Assembly (NCBI GenBank): GCA_039621445.1
Contig: CP154955.1
Coordinates: 41,176,426 to 41,240,425 of the forward strand
DNA: 64,000 bases
Origin: Euglena gracilis
Taxonomy: Eukaryota > Euglenida > Euglenophyceae > Euglenales
Reading direction: 5' to 3'
Shown here piece after piece: positions 25,357 through 37,400 of this stretch. Position numbers and translations under genes: made by a program. Numbering within the stretch: position 1 is the first letter of the stretch; the number at the start of each line of letters is the position of its first letter. The notes beneath the pieces are model-generated. The model was not told the origin of the DNA. It worked only from the letters and a program-made list of their open reading frames with translations, and did no database searches.

Positions 25357-28300
25357 GCAGACACGCACACACACATGCATGCATGCATGCGTGCATCCCA
25401 CATGATTTTCATGCTTTTGGGAACATGCTGATGCCAAAAAAAAATGTGCAAATTCGCTGAGCAAAGAAATCTTCAGAAAACAGTGATATAAAAAAAACCG
25501 ACAAAAAGCTCGATCCCAGGCAAAAATCAATCCAAAACATACAGATTTCTTCAAATACCGAAACCATTTCCCAGCAGAAATTCAAAAATTGATATGCCAA
25601 ATTACCCAAAAATTGCAAAAACCCCCTAAAAACCAAAAATGCAAACAGAAAACAAACAAGAAAACACAAACCCTCACCCCACCCGTGAGCTCAAATGTCA
25701 TACCACCCAAGAATTATATCCCCCTAGAATTAAAGCAAAACAAAAGGCAAATTGTAATGCTTGGCATTCCATCAATAACTCCTTCCCTCAATAACTGTCC
25801 CAAATGTTTCGTCTTGGATTCCACATTTTTCAAGCACTTGAAAAATTATTGGGGATGGGGGGTTAATCACCTGGAGGGGGACTATTTTTTTTAGGGGTTA
25901 TTAAGTCAGTTATTTGAACTTTTCACGCTTCCTCCCCTCAAAGTTTTTCAAATAACTTTGTCCAACGGGACAATGTGAAAATGATAGACCTTCCTGCAAA
26001 TCATCAATGAAAATTACCTGACAAATAGCATTAAAATATTTAATCATGCATAAAATTATGTGTGTGACTTTTTTTTAAACAAAAACCAGCACCCATTGCC
26101 AAAAATTGAAACCAAATTACATTGCAGGGGAAATGTTGCTTGGGGGGGTCAGTGCATATGCAGATGAACTTTTGGGTTTACCCATATATGTCCAACCCCT
26201 CTGAAAAAAAACCCTGGCATTTGGGGGTTAATACGCGGTGGGGGTTCATAATCTAATCAAAGACTTGTTGGTGAAAATCCGAATCCCAAAAATAACCCAA
26301 AAACCCCCCGAAATTGCCGATGTTTGGCGAATTTGGCTAAAAAAAATGGCATTTTGATGATGGTCAACCAAATTAAAAAATTGTCTCGTACTAATCTTTG
26401 GTGGTCAGACTGGGGGGGGGGGGATGAAAATGGAATAATTGGAGATTAGGGCAAGGGATTCCCACAAATTCGTGCTTACCACACTTGATTCTAATTCGTG
26501 ATTATTTGTGCTACCAAAAAAACCGTCCGGTTTCTTCACTTTCTTGCACAAAACAGCAATAAACAGTTTTGATACAGTACAATTTGCAACAAATTGCAGA
26601 TTTTGTGAAAATTTGCCAAATTTGCAGAATTCCGCAAATAAATCATTTTCTGAAGGATGGTGCAGGCACCTGGGTTGAACTCAATTTTTTTGGCATTGTT
26701 AACAGCTTTGGGCTGTTTCCGTCCATTTTTGCCCATTTTTGTCCATACTGACCAGTTGTCCATGATTTTCTACCATTGCTGGACCATTAAACCCCACCCC
26801 CACGTATAACCCCCCACTCATAACCCCCCCATGGGCCGACCAACCAAACCTGGACTTATAACCACCCCCCCCCCGGAAGAAAAACGAAAGCCGCCCGGGG
26901 ACGTTTTTTTTGGGCCGCAAACCACAGAAAATTTGATTTTTGGCACCTTTTTGAGACCAACCATCATCAAAAAAAAAATGACATTTTGACAAAATTTGCC
27001 GAAAATTGCCAATTTGGGGGGGGGTTCAGGGTCATTTAGGAAGGTCGGATTTTCACCAACAATTCCTTGACTTATTAACCAGGTTTTGTGTAGTGCTGAG
27101 CTCTTTACGTGTGTGATGGCGCCATGCTGCAGCAGATGCAGCAGATGTTTGAGGCTTGTGGCAGATGTTTGAGGTGGTCGGCGGCCTGGCGGCACGGCCC
27201 GGCCCAGCCGGCAGCCCGGCGGCTTGGCCTGGCCTGGCCCGTCCCGGCGGCCCGGCCCGGCAAAAAAAAATTTCGCTTTCGTTTTCATTTTTTCAACTGA
27301 TCGGAAATGACAGAAATTACCCAAAATGAATGGGTTGCGGGCCAAAAACGGGGCGCCAGGAGGGTCGAAAAACGCCCATTTTGGGCTGGGTGGCCAAAAA
27401 GCATCGTTTCAAGCAAAAAAAAATTCGACTTTTTTTCGACGTTTTGACCCGGAAATGACCCAAAATCCAAACAGCTGAGCCAAAGCAGGCCAAAACTGCA
27501 CAAAATGGCCAAAATTGGCCGAAAAATGGCCGTAACTCGGGCTAGGCGGGGAGTTGCGGGGAAATCAAAATACTGTTAGATGGGGCATTTTAAGGGCTTC
27601 AATTTAGGTCGTCGGACATTTCCTTTGATTCCCCACCATTTTTGAGAAATTTTAGAAAAATTGATTTTTTACCAAAAAAAAGGGCCGAAAACGGTCAAGC
27701 TGCAAGCCTGCCGCGCTGTTTTGAGCTGTAAATCAGCCATATTGCGGGCAAGACGGGGAGTGGCGGGGAAATCAAAACACCGTTAGATAGGGCATTGTAA
27801 GGGCTTCAATTTAGGTCCCCAGACATTTCCTTTGATTTTGCTTCATTGTCGAGATATTTTGGAAATTGATTTTCATTGATTTGAAAAAAATCGATTTTTT
27901 GGCCCAAAAACGGCCCCAGAAACACCCCAAAATGACCATTTTGGGCCACAAAAGCGCCGGAACACGGGCCAGGCGTGTCGGCGGCCAAAACGGCGATCGG
28001 GGGGCGATAGAGGGCCTCCAGGGGTACATTGGTCAGTGAGACACTTCCAGAGACAATACAAGTTTTCTCGAGATATTTTCAAAAATCGTTTTTTGACCGA
28101 TTTTTGGACCCCAGCGAAATGGCAGAGTCGAAACCGGGGGGGGGGGGGCAATCCAACCCAGTTTGGATCCCTTTGCGGGCCTGGCAAAAGTTGGGGGTCA
28201 AATGGAGGTGATTCGGAAACTAGAAATCCAGTGGCTCACGACTGCAAAAAAAAAATCCGGGAACAGAGCCGGGGTCATGGTGATAATCCGCTAGTTCTTC

Positions 28301-31300
28301 AGGTGGCCCCGACCCGGGGGGGGGGGAGGGGGGGGTTCTACCCCCCCCCTTTAGCCCAGGGGTCGCTGAGCTCTTATCCCTTCATGGGAAGAGCCAAGCT
28401 TACCACCGGAGAAAGGGGGGGGTTGGACCCCCCCCTCCCCCCCTCTGGGTAGACCGTGAAAACCGCGGATTATCACCATGAACCCGGCTCTGTTCCCAGA
28501 ATTTCTTTCCAGTCGACTCACGACTGGATTTCTAGTTTCCGAATCACCTCCGTTTGACCCCCAACTCCCTGCCAGGCCCGAGTTATTCACCCGCGAAGGG
28601 GTCCAAACTGGGTTGGATTGGCCCGCCCCCGCCCCTCTTCCGACTCTGCCATTTCGCCGGGGTCCAAAACTGGGTCAAAAAATCGATTTTTCGAAAATAT
28701 CTCGAGAAAATATGCATTATTTCTGGAAGTTCGCCCCCCGTTCGCCGTTTTGGTTTTTGTGTGGTTTGGGCCGTTTTTGGTCAAAGAATCGATCTTTCCA
28801 AAATATCTCGACAATGAAGTAAAATCAAAGGAAATGTCCGGGGACCTAAATTGAAGCCCTTGGAACGCCCTATCTAACAGTATTTTGATTTCCCCGCCAC
28901 TCCCCGCCTAGCCCAAAATATGGCCGATTTACGGCCCAAAACAGCGCAGCACGCTTGCGACTTAGCTGTTTTCGGCCCTTTTTTGGGTCAAAAAAAGTAA
29001 ATTTTCTCAAATTTCTCAAAAATGCTGGGGAATCAATGGAAATGTCCGGAGCCCTTAAAATGCCCCATCTAACAGTATTTTGATTTCCCCGCAACTCCCC
29101 GCCTAGGACGAGTTACGGCCATTTTTCGGCCAATTTTGGCCATTTTGTACAGTTTTGGCTTGTTTTGACTTGGCCGTTTTCGGCCATATTGGGGTCAAAA
29201 AAAAGTCGAAAAAAATCGAAAAAAAATTGCCCGAAACGATGTTTTTTGGCCTCCCGGACCTGGAAAAACTGTTTTTGAGCCGAAAATGAGCGTTTTTCGA
29301 CCCGCCAGCGCCCCATTTTTGGCCCGAAACCCATGGACTTTGAGTCAAAAACGGGTCAAAAAATCGAAAAAAATGCAAAAAAAGGGGGTATAGGGGGTAT
29401 GGGGGGTCTCTGAGCTCTTAACATTTCAATAATTACTGTAAAATCACTGAAAGTTACCGTAAATTGCACGTGTGTAATTTGTAAATTGTAAATTACCCGA
29501 AACTTGCAATCCTTCATTACGTGCAAGTCCCATTAAGAGCTCAGCACTATTCAAAACCTGGAAGCATCACTCTTACCCATAAAGGGATAAGAGCTCAGCG
29601 ACCCAACCACGTATAAACCCCCCCCTTCGGCTGACCAACCAAAGCAGATCCTGTAAACCCTGGGGGGGGGGGGGGGTTATTGGCCATTTCAGCCAAAAGT
29701 CCTCGCGGTCCACCTTGTTCAGACTTATGAGGCCAGGCTTCACCAGCTCGCAATCCATCCCAATCATCTTCACCTTTTGCCAGCACTTATCCTCCTATAA
29801 CCTCTGGGACAGCACATCATTGTGCAGCATGCCAGCCTGCCCAACACCAGCCACCTGTTCTCCAAAACACAGACCTTATCATCAGAAAAAATAAAACAGG
29901 GGAGGAGATAAGATGATGACTCTGACAATGATGGACAGAGTGGAGGGCAGAGAGATTAGGACAGAGAGTGGCCGAGAGCAAAGGGCAAAGAGGAGAGTAA
30001 TTATCTTCTCTTGTCCATGTTTGTTTTCCCCTTTGAAGGCTTAATCCTTGGTGGAACTTGAGGGAACTTGAAGGAATCCTTGAGGGAACTAAAATTTTAA
30101 TAGCATTCACAGAGGGGCAGTTCATGAATGGGAGAAAATATCATAAAATAAGTATTCCTGGTGGTTCATGGTGACCTTTCGTGATCATTCGTGATTATTC
30201 GTGATTTCGTGAAAATTCCCAACTTCGTGCTGGTTCGTGATTATTTGTGATCATTCGTGATTATTTGTGGCACAAATTTGTGGGAATCCCTGGTGAAGGG
30301 CTCACGCGGTAAATGAACCGAAATGAGTATGGATGTCCCCGCGGGCGGGGACATCCATACTCCATACCTACTCCATGCTCCATACATACTCCATACATCC
30401 GGGGACATCCATACCTTGGGAGGTGTAGAACTCCACCAGCAGCGCAAAGACGTCCCCGACCCGGACGGAGTGCTCGATGTCCGCCTCGGCCAGGAGGCCG
30501 TTGCACACCTGGATCATCTCCTCCGGGTCGGACTTCACCAGGGACCGCGCCCGGACGAACCTGAGGCCGGTGGGCGCGGAGGGCCAGGTGGCCTCATCGC
30601 CACGCACCATTCATGCGGCACCATTCATGCGGCTGTCCCATGCAGTACTTTTGGGGGGGGGGGTTCTTCGAACGAACGAAGACTTTTTTTCATGGGTTCC
30701 TTGTTGCGATGTAAAGCCCCTTGCTGTGAGCAAAGCCCAAATCGAGCAACCTGCAACGGCCAAAAGAACGACGTTCCAAATCGATCAATCCCTTTTTGCA
30801 TTAAATTAGCGTTTTGTGGTCGGGCGCAAAAGCACGTACCAACGTCGACGTGCTCTGCGTCTCAGTCACAGGTTCACTTAATGATCCTCCCCGGGGGGGC
30901 TCGTTCCCGAAGCCCAAAACCACCCACCCACTTTTTTCAAAAACCCACCCACCCACCCACGACCCCCCACCATACCATTGCTTAGCGACCCCCGGGGGGG
31001 GGGGGAGGGGGGTCACTTTCCACTCTGAAAAACCCAGTCAGTCACTTTTTCCGAAAAAACCAATCAGTCACTTTCCCCCTCCCCGGGGGGGGATCGGCCA
31101 TTCTTCAAAAAGCAATGAAAATTTACCAAAAAATCTCAAAAACCCCAGAAAATTTCTGGCGCCTTTGGCGCCGGGTCAGCCACTTTTTCATTTTCGGGCC
31201 TACCCCACCCCCCCCCCCTGTGTGCACTGTGGCTGTTTTTTGGTGCCTTTTATCCCTTCTTCTGGCCTGGCGCTGTTGTTCGCCTCTGGCCCTTTTTGTC

Positions 31301-32425
31301 TGTGTACGTGGAGGTGGCCGGAGCCTGGCGGGACTTACCTTGTTTACGACGCCGGCCACCAAGCGCCCGCCAGGCACATACTCCACTTTAGTTAGGGGGG
31401 GGTCTCCTTTACCGTGACGATGCACCGGTTACTCTAGTCCACGACCCCCCCCCGGGGGGGGGCTCTGGGCCAAAAAAACCAGTCAGTCACTCTGAAAAAA
31501 ACCAGTCTGTCACCCCCCCCGGGGGTGGGTAGGATAGGTGTTAAGCAATGGTATGCCCCCCACCTGGGGGGGAAGGTCAAACCCACCCACCCAAAATCCA
31601 GCCAAATTCGACCGAAAGCCCTTGAAAATTTTTTCCCGCCCGACCTTCGGCCCAGTCAAAATCTGATCCATGGCCACCCCCCGAAAGGGGGTCCAGGGCC
31701 CAACCCACTCACTCTTGAAACCCCACCTCCCTCCCTCCCCCGGGGGGTGGAGTCACACAAGTATTAGATAAATATCTGGCCTCAGTGTGACTCGCGCATC
31801 GCACAGGCATGGTTGGTCAGTTGGTCCACAGCATATCATGGTTGGTCCGAGTTGGTTGGCGGTTGGTTGACGCAACGTGGGGTTGCAACGGCATGGCACG
31901 TTCAGGACAGGATTCAAGAAAAAAAATGCCGAAAATGCAAAGAGAAAAAAATTATTCTGAAGTGGGAATAACCTCGGAAAACTCTTGAAAAGGAGTTTGG
32001 CTTTTCAACCCAAGACACCATAAAAAGAATAATTCAAAATATGCTGGCTGCTGAAAAGAATTTTCTTTCTCCAAGTAGTTCGGAAATGACTGATCTTGCT
32101 GACCGCATGTGCTCCAAAACCAAATAAGCCGGTCAACTTCTCCAAATTTAAGCAATCGGTTGGACGAGTGAGCGAGCAAGCGAATGAAGGACAAATGCAG
32201 ACAGTCGCTCCATCCATGCAACCATTTTCGATCGTGAATGAATGGATGGATGGTGAACAAAAAAAATTCCAGTGTGATGTGCTCTTCAGGAGGGTTTGCA
32301 GTTTGCCACCTGTTCTGTGGGTGCCTGCAGGCACCCCGGGACGGTCGGTTTAAGGCTTGGCACAGGCCGGCCAAGGCAATTCTTCCTTGAAAATGGCCAT
32401 CAGTACACAGAAAAATAGCCTTCGG

Positions 32426-32456
<31 letters not shown>

Positions 32457-34238
32457 CCAGACATTCACTTAATGTGGATTACAACTTCGCGGTGATACAC
32501 GTGTGATACACAAAAAAGTTGATGTGATACAAGAAGATTTAAGACCCTTCAGGTCTCAAAATCGGCCCAAACACAGACTCAAAAACCTTAAAAACCTTAA
32601 AAACATTCTGGCAAATATCTCTCCAACCGAGCAAAAATTTGCGCAAAATCTCAGCAAAAGCGGGCCAACTCCAGGGAAAAATGATTTCTGACATTGCTGG
32701 AAATTGCGCATCTACCCAAACTCGAAAAAAATGTGGTTTTAGACCTTTTTGGATTTTAGAATGGAAGCTTTTTCGCCTGAAAAAATAACGATGCCCGCCC
32801 AGCCCCCCCCCTTCCCTGGTACAAAAAAATCCCTGGCACAGAGAAAATTTTTCAATGTATAAAATGTACTTTTTTCAATTTTCGGTAATACTTTGGTGTT
32901 TCTCAAGCAATAAACAAAAACATTGGCGATGCACATGTCGTACACAAATTTTTTTGGGTGATAAAGAGGTGATAAACAAAAAATTTGATGTGATACACAT
33001 GGCACACAAAAAAAGGCTTTGGTGATACACAATAACTGAATGTCTGGTGTGTGCTTTTGCACTACCCACCCAAAAACCAAACCCACCAAAGAGTTGAAAA
33101 GCCACCACCTGTGCATAGCACCCACCCACACCCTTGAAAACAGCCTGGGACCATACAATGCTTACCGACCCCCAGGGGGGGGGTCATTCCACTTTTTTAA
33201 AAACCAGTCAGTCACTCATTTTCAAAAAAACCAGCCAGTCACTACCAGACTACCCCCCCCCCCGGGGGGGGGGGTCGGCCACTCAGAAAAACGGCCACTT
33301 TCCAGTCACTTTAGGCCATTTTAGGCCCAAAAAAATTTTCCGGCACCTTCGGCGCCGGGGTCACTCAAGCCACTTTTGCCCACTCCTGGCCGACCCCCCC
33401 CCGGGGGGGGGAGGGGTCCGGGCCAAAAACCAGTCAGTCACTCTGAAAAAACCAGTCACCCACCCCCCGGGGGGGGGGGGGGGGGGTCGGTCAGTGCTTA
33501 AGCAATTGCCTGCCTGGGACCCACACCTCTCTGCAACTTCGATGCGCTCGGCGGTCTGCTGCAGCTTGGCATCGCGGTCCGGGGACTTCGACTTCGCAAG
33601 GTACTTGTGCGCCTCCTTCATCGCCTCCAGTGCCTTCTCGTAGTCCCATGCAGGCCGTACTCTGCCAAGCAGCCGTCGCACAACCCCTCAATAACCCCAT
33701 TGTTTCCAATTGCGTACAAACATGTGCACGCGCACACATATGCTGGAGAGAGAGAGAGAGACATGTACAATAATAATATAAAACATGTACTTAATACACA
33801 TGTATGCACAAAAACATATACATATGTCTAAACATAAACATGGAGATAACATAGGCATATACATTTGTGTGCACAAAAGCATAAGTCTAGGGAAATGCAT
33901 ATTCTATTAACACATGGTTGTTTCCATCTTTCAAAGCACCTGCCTTGCTCATCCAACCAATGACCTTGCTGTGGTGGGGTTTGGGGTGGGGCTGGAGGGG
34001 TGGAATGAAGCAGGGTGGGCTTGGCCACGGTACTCGTCGATCTCCACCTGGGCGCACGCGTCATAGAAGGTGGCGAGGGAGTCCAAAGCCCGGGCCTTAG
34101 TGTAGAAGGCGATGATGGTCTTCATGATCTCCTTGTCGTTGTGCCAGTCCAGGTTCTGGGGGGACAAAAGGCCCAGGCGGACATGGCTCGGGCGCCAGGA
34201 CAGCACCACACATTGCAGGCAGTGCGATGCAGTTGTGT

Positions 34239-34290
<52 letters not shown>

Positions 34291-34439
34291 GTGTGTGTCT
34301 TGTGTGTGTGTCTTGTGTGTGTGTGTGTGTGTGTGTGCGTGCGTGCGCGCGCACACACAGCTGTGTGTCTGTTTGGGTGGGTGGGTGGATGAGTGTGAGT
34401 GACTGTGTGTGTGTGTGCGTGTGTTGCGTGTGTGTTGTG

Positions 34440-34493
<54 letters not shown>

Positions 34494-37400
34494 ACGTGTG
34501 CGCATTCTGCACATTGTACCTACAATTGGGGGGCAACACCTCTACAGTTAGACACACAACCTGGAAAGAAAATGCTTCTCACTGACATTTCATGCTTGTT
34601 TCCCAACAACAGAGGGGCCAGGGCCACCTGCAGGAAGTTGGCTGCCATGACATAAATGTCCGGCTGGCGGGAGTGCTGGGCAAAGAAGATGATCCGCTCC
34701 TTGTCGCCGCTCTTCAGCAGCATCTGCATTGCCTTCAGCTTGTCCCCTGCCAAGCACGAAGCAGGCTTCATTGTAAGACCCCTTGGGGGGGTCCCAAAAT
34801 TGAGGCCGTCCGAAGGCATTTGGAGAAAAACTATGGTGCTTCGCGCCAGAACCATACCAGGGGGGTCACTTTCCACTTTCAAAAAACAAATCAGTCAGTT
34901 TTCAAAAACCAGTCACCCACTTCCTGCCCCCCCACCCGGGGGGTCGGCCACACCTTGAGCAATGGTATGGCCAGAACCCATACCCAGGCCCTGGCGCAGG
35001 ACGGATGTTAACCCCCCCCCAAATATGAGAAACCCCTCGTCAAATATAAGAGACCCTTCCGGCCCGGCCCGGCCCAGCCGGCGGTCCAGCGGCCCGGCCC
35101 GGCCCGGCCCAGTGGCCCGGTGGCCTGGCCTGGCACGGCCGGCGGTCCGGCGACCTGACCTGGCCTGGCCCGGCCGGCGGGCCAGACCGGCCCTGCCCGG
35201 CGGCCCAGCGGCTCGGCCCGGCCCGGCCCGGCGGCACAGCCATTGGCCGATTTTCAGCCGACACCCAAAATAAGAAATCCCCGAATATAAGAAACCCCTG
35301 GGCTGTTGGACACTAACCATATATAAGAATCCCTCATCCATCCATTTGCTTAGATGCTTGCCCAATGGTGCTTGTGCTGGCTGCAAAGATAACTTTCAGT
35401 TGAAGTCACATTCTTTCACCAACAGCACTCCCAGATTCAGAAGTACCACCGGCAATACACTGCTACACTACTCCACACGGCGGCCACATGTCAATTAATT
35501 ACATGAAGGAACCGAAAGAAGAAAAAGTTCCATTAAAAAGAAACCCTTGGGGCCTGCCTTCGAAACCCAAATATAAGAAACCTCCAAATATAAGATATAA
35601 GAAACCCTTTGGGCCGATCGGCTGACACCCAAACATAAGAAACAGGTTTCTTATATTGGGGGGGGGGTTACCCAGACAATTGATTCAGATTTGGTTGACT
35701 TCTGGAGGGGTTGGTTTTTGGACTGCTGCTGGGTCATTGGGGGGGTTGTTATTTGGGGTTACGCTATTTGTGGGGTTACATGCATTTTGGGGGGTGATAT
35801 ATGTTAAACAATGCATATGGGCTCAAAGACATTTTTCATCCACACCGGAGGCTTGTTTTTTTTTGGACCCGCCCCAGGGGGGCTTGGGGTTTGGAGGGTT
35901 AATTTTTTGGTCAAAAAAACTTTTGGAAGTTTGTGCCAAAATTTCAGGAAGGAGGTACCCACTCGGCCGAAGGGAGGGTCAGGCCGAGTGGGAACCTCCT
36001 ACCTAGGGTAGGACCCCCGAGGGGGTCACCAACCGATAAAAATGGTTGATTCACACACACACACACACACACACCCACACCCACACAAGCACATGCATTC
36101 GCACAGTCACAAAACACAGACAAGTGCACACACACACACCAGCCTGCGTGTACTTCTTGCATGCCAGGTGGTAGCTCTCTTGGATCTTGGCCACTTTCGC
36201 AACCTTCTTGAGCAGTGCGATGCGGTACGCCTCCGCGTCCTCATCCTCCGTCTGTGTGGACAAGCATCAACCCCCTGCAGTCTTGCCTGGATTTGCCCAA
36301 CGCCCTCAATCAGCAATGGTGCGTTCTCACTCCCTGTTTCCATGGAATGTAGGAGGCAGCGCTGGATGGAAGTACACACACAAGAAGCAGAGACGAATGG
36401 GAGTGGTTGAACCCCACTCTCATTCTGATGTGTGTGTGGGGTTATCGCCACCAAAACTTCCCAATCAGCCCTGGGTCATTCGATAAACCAAGCAGACACT
36501 GCAGACAGTCAGGCGCTTGCTACCACTCAGCAAACTATTTATTATTGGAGTTGGAATCCTCTTCCATAAACTCAAGTGTTAATCCCTTAGATTAACACTT
36601 GAGAAAAAACTCCTCTGAATTAAAAAATTTTAATTCAGAGGGGTGAAATATGCAGCAGTTACAAAGACAGGTGTTTTTGTATTTGTGGAGCCCAGAATTC
36701 CGCGTTTTGCAGGTATTTAAAAGGGCTGGGGTTCTTAACCACAAACAGATGCTCTTACATACCTCGGCATACCGGTAGTGGTCCCAAAATGGCACATTGT
36801 TCTTTTCTTTTTGGACGGGCGCATATTCTGAGCCACCAGTGCGAAACGCAACAAGTCAGTGATATGCAAAAGCAGGAGGGTGCTGTGAACGTCAGTCACC
36901 CCGACCCCATACTGGGTTGCAGAAATTTGGTCCAAAATCTGCCAAATCGCGTTGGGAATTTTTTCAAAAAAAATTACAATATTTTTTCAAAAAAATATTG
37001 CAATATTTACTGTTTTGCTGTTGTGCTGTTCGAACAGCAACTGGTGACATAATAACTGAAGGGATGGGGTAGGGAGCAAAAAGGCACTTCGGAAGAGAAA
37101 AAGAAACAAGCGCCCACAAAAACAAAAAATCTCAAATCTTAAAAAACTCATAAACAAACACAAGACTTTAAACTCAAATTCTAAATAAAAAAATGTGTGG
37201 GCCCAGCTCTCCAGCAACCATTCTCCAGTGCGGGGCTGGCAGGCAGCACTGCGGGGCACCTTAGGCAGCGTCATGCTCTCCGCCATCTCGTCCGTGAGGT
37301 GGACCTCCTTCTCGAGGCACAGCTGCAGCGCCCGCTCGTAGGCCTTGGCGTTGATGAACATCTGTGCCGCCCGCTGGGCCTGGGCCCCCTGCTGCCTGAT

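Larger units (their letters stand above)
27079..29561. mobile_element. Foldback element with long palindromic arms (last IFT140 intron)
   Basis: About 2.48 kb. Outer inverted repeats of 27 bp with two mismatches (CCAGGTTTTG..TAGTGCTGAG.. at 27079-27105, its complement at 29535-29561). Inside, arms at 27328-28290 and 28463-29333 are complementary at moderate identity. The 170-bp centre has poly-G and poly-C runs. I see no coding sequence and no clear target duplication. The word CTGAGCTCTT recurs near both ends and in the centre. Confidence 0.8.

Noticed and set aside
29573-29713. Continuation of exon 29 into a poly-Pro C-terminus
   Set aside because: The frame runs into a poly-C repeat. A GT donor at 29713 joins instead to the terminal exon at 23670, which resembles the real IFT140 end.
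33491-33739. Other minus-strand frames over IFT140 exons (Cys- or Arg-rich)
   Set aside because: They are off-frame readings of confirmed exons.
36763-36827. Possible extra IFT140 exon reading [11 protein letters not shown] with a strong donor (GTATGT)
   Set aside because: Exons 23 and 24 already join in phase with a gapless match to human IFT140. This segment would insert 21 residues and needs a phase change.
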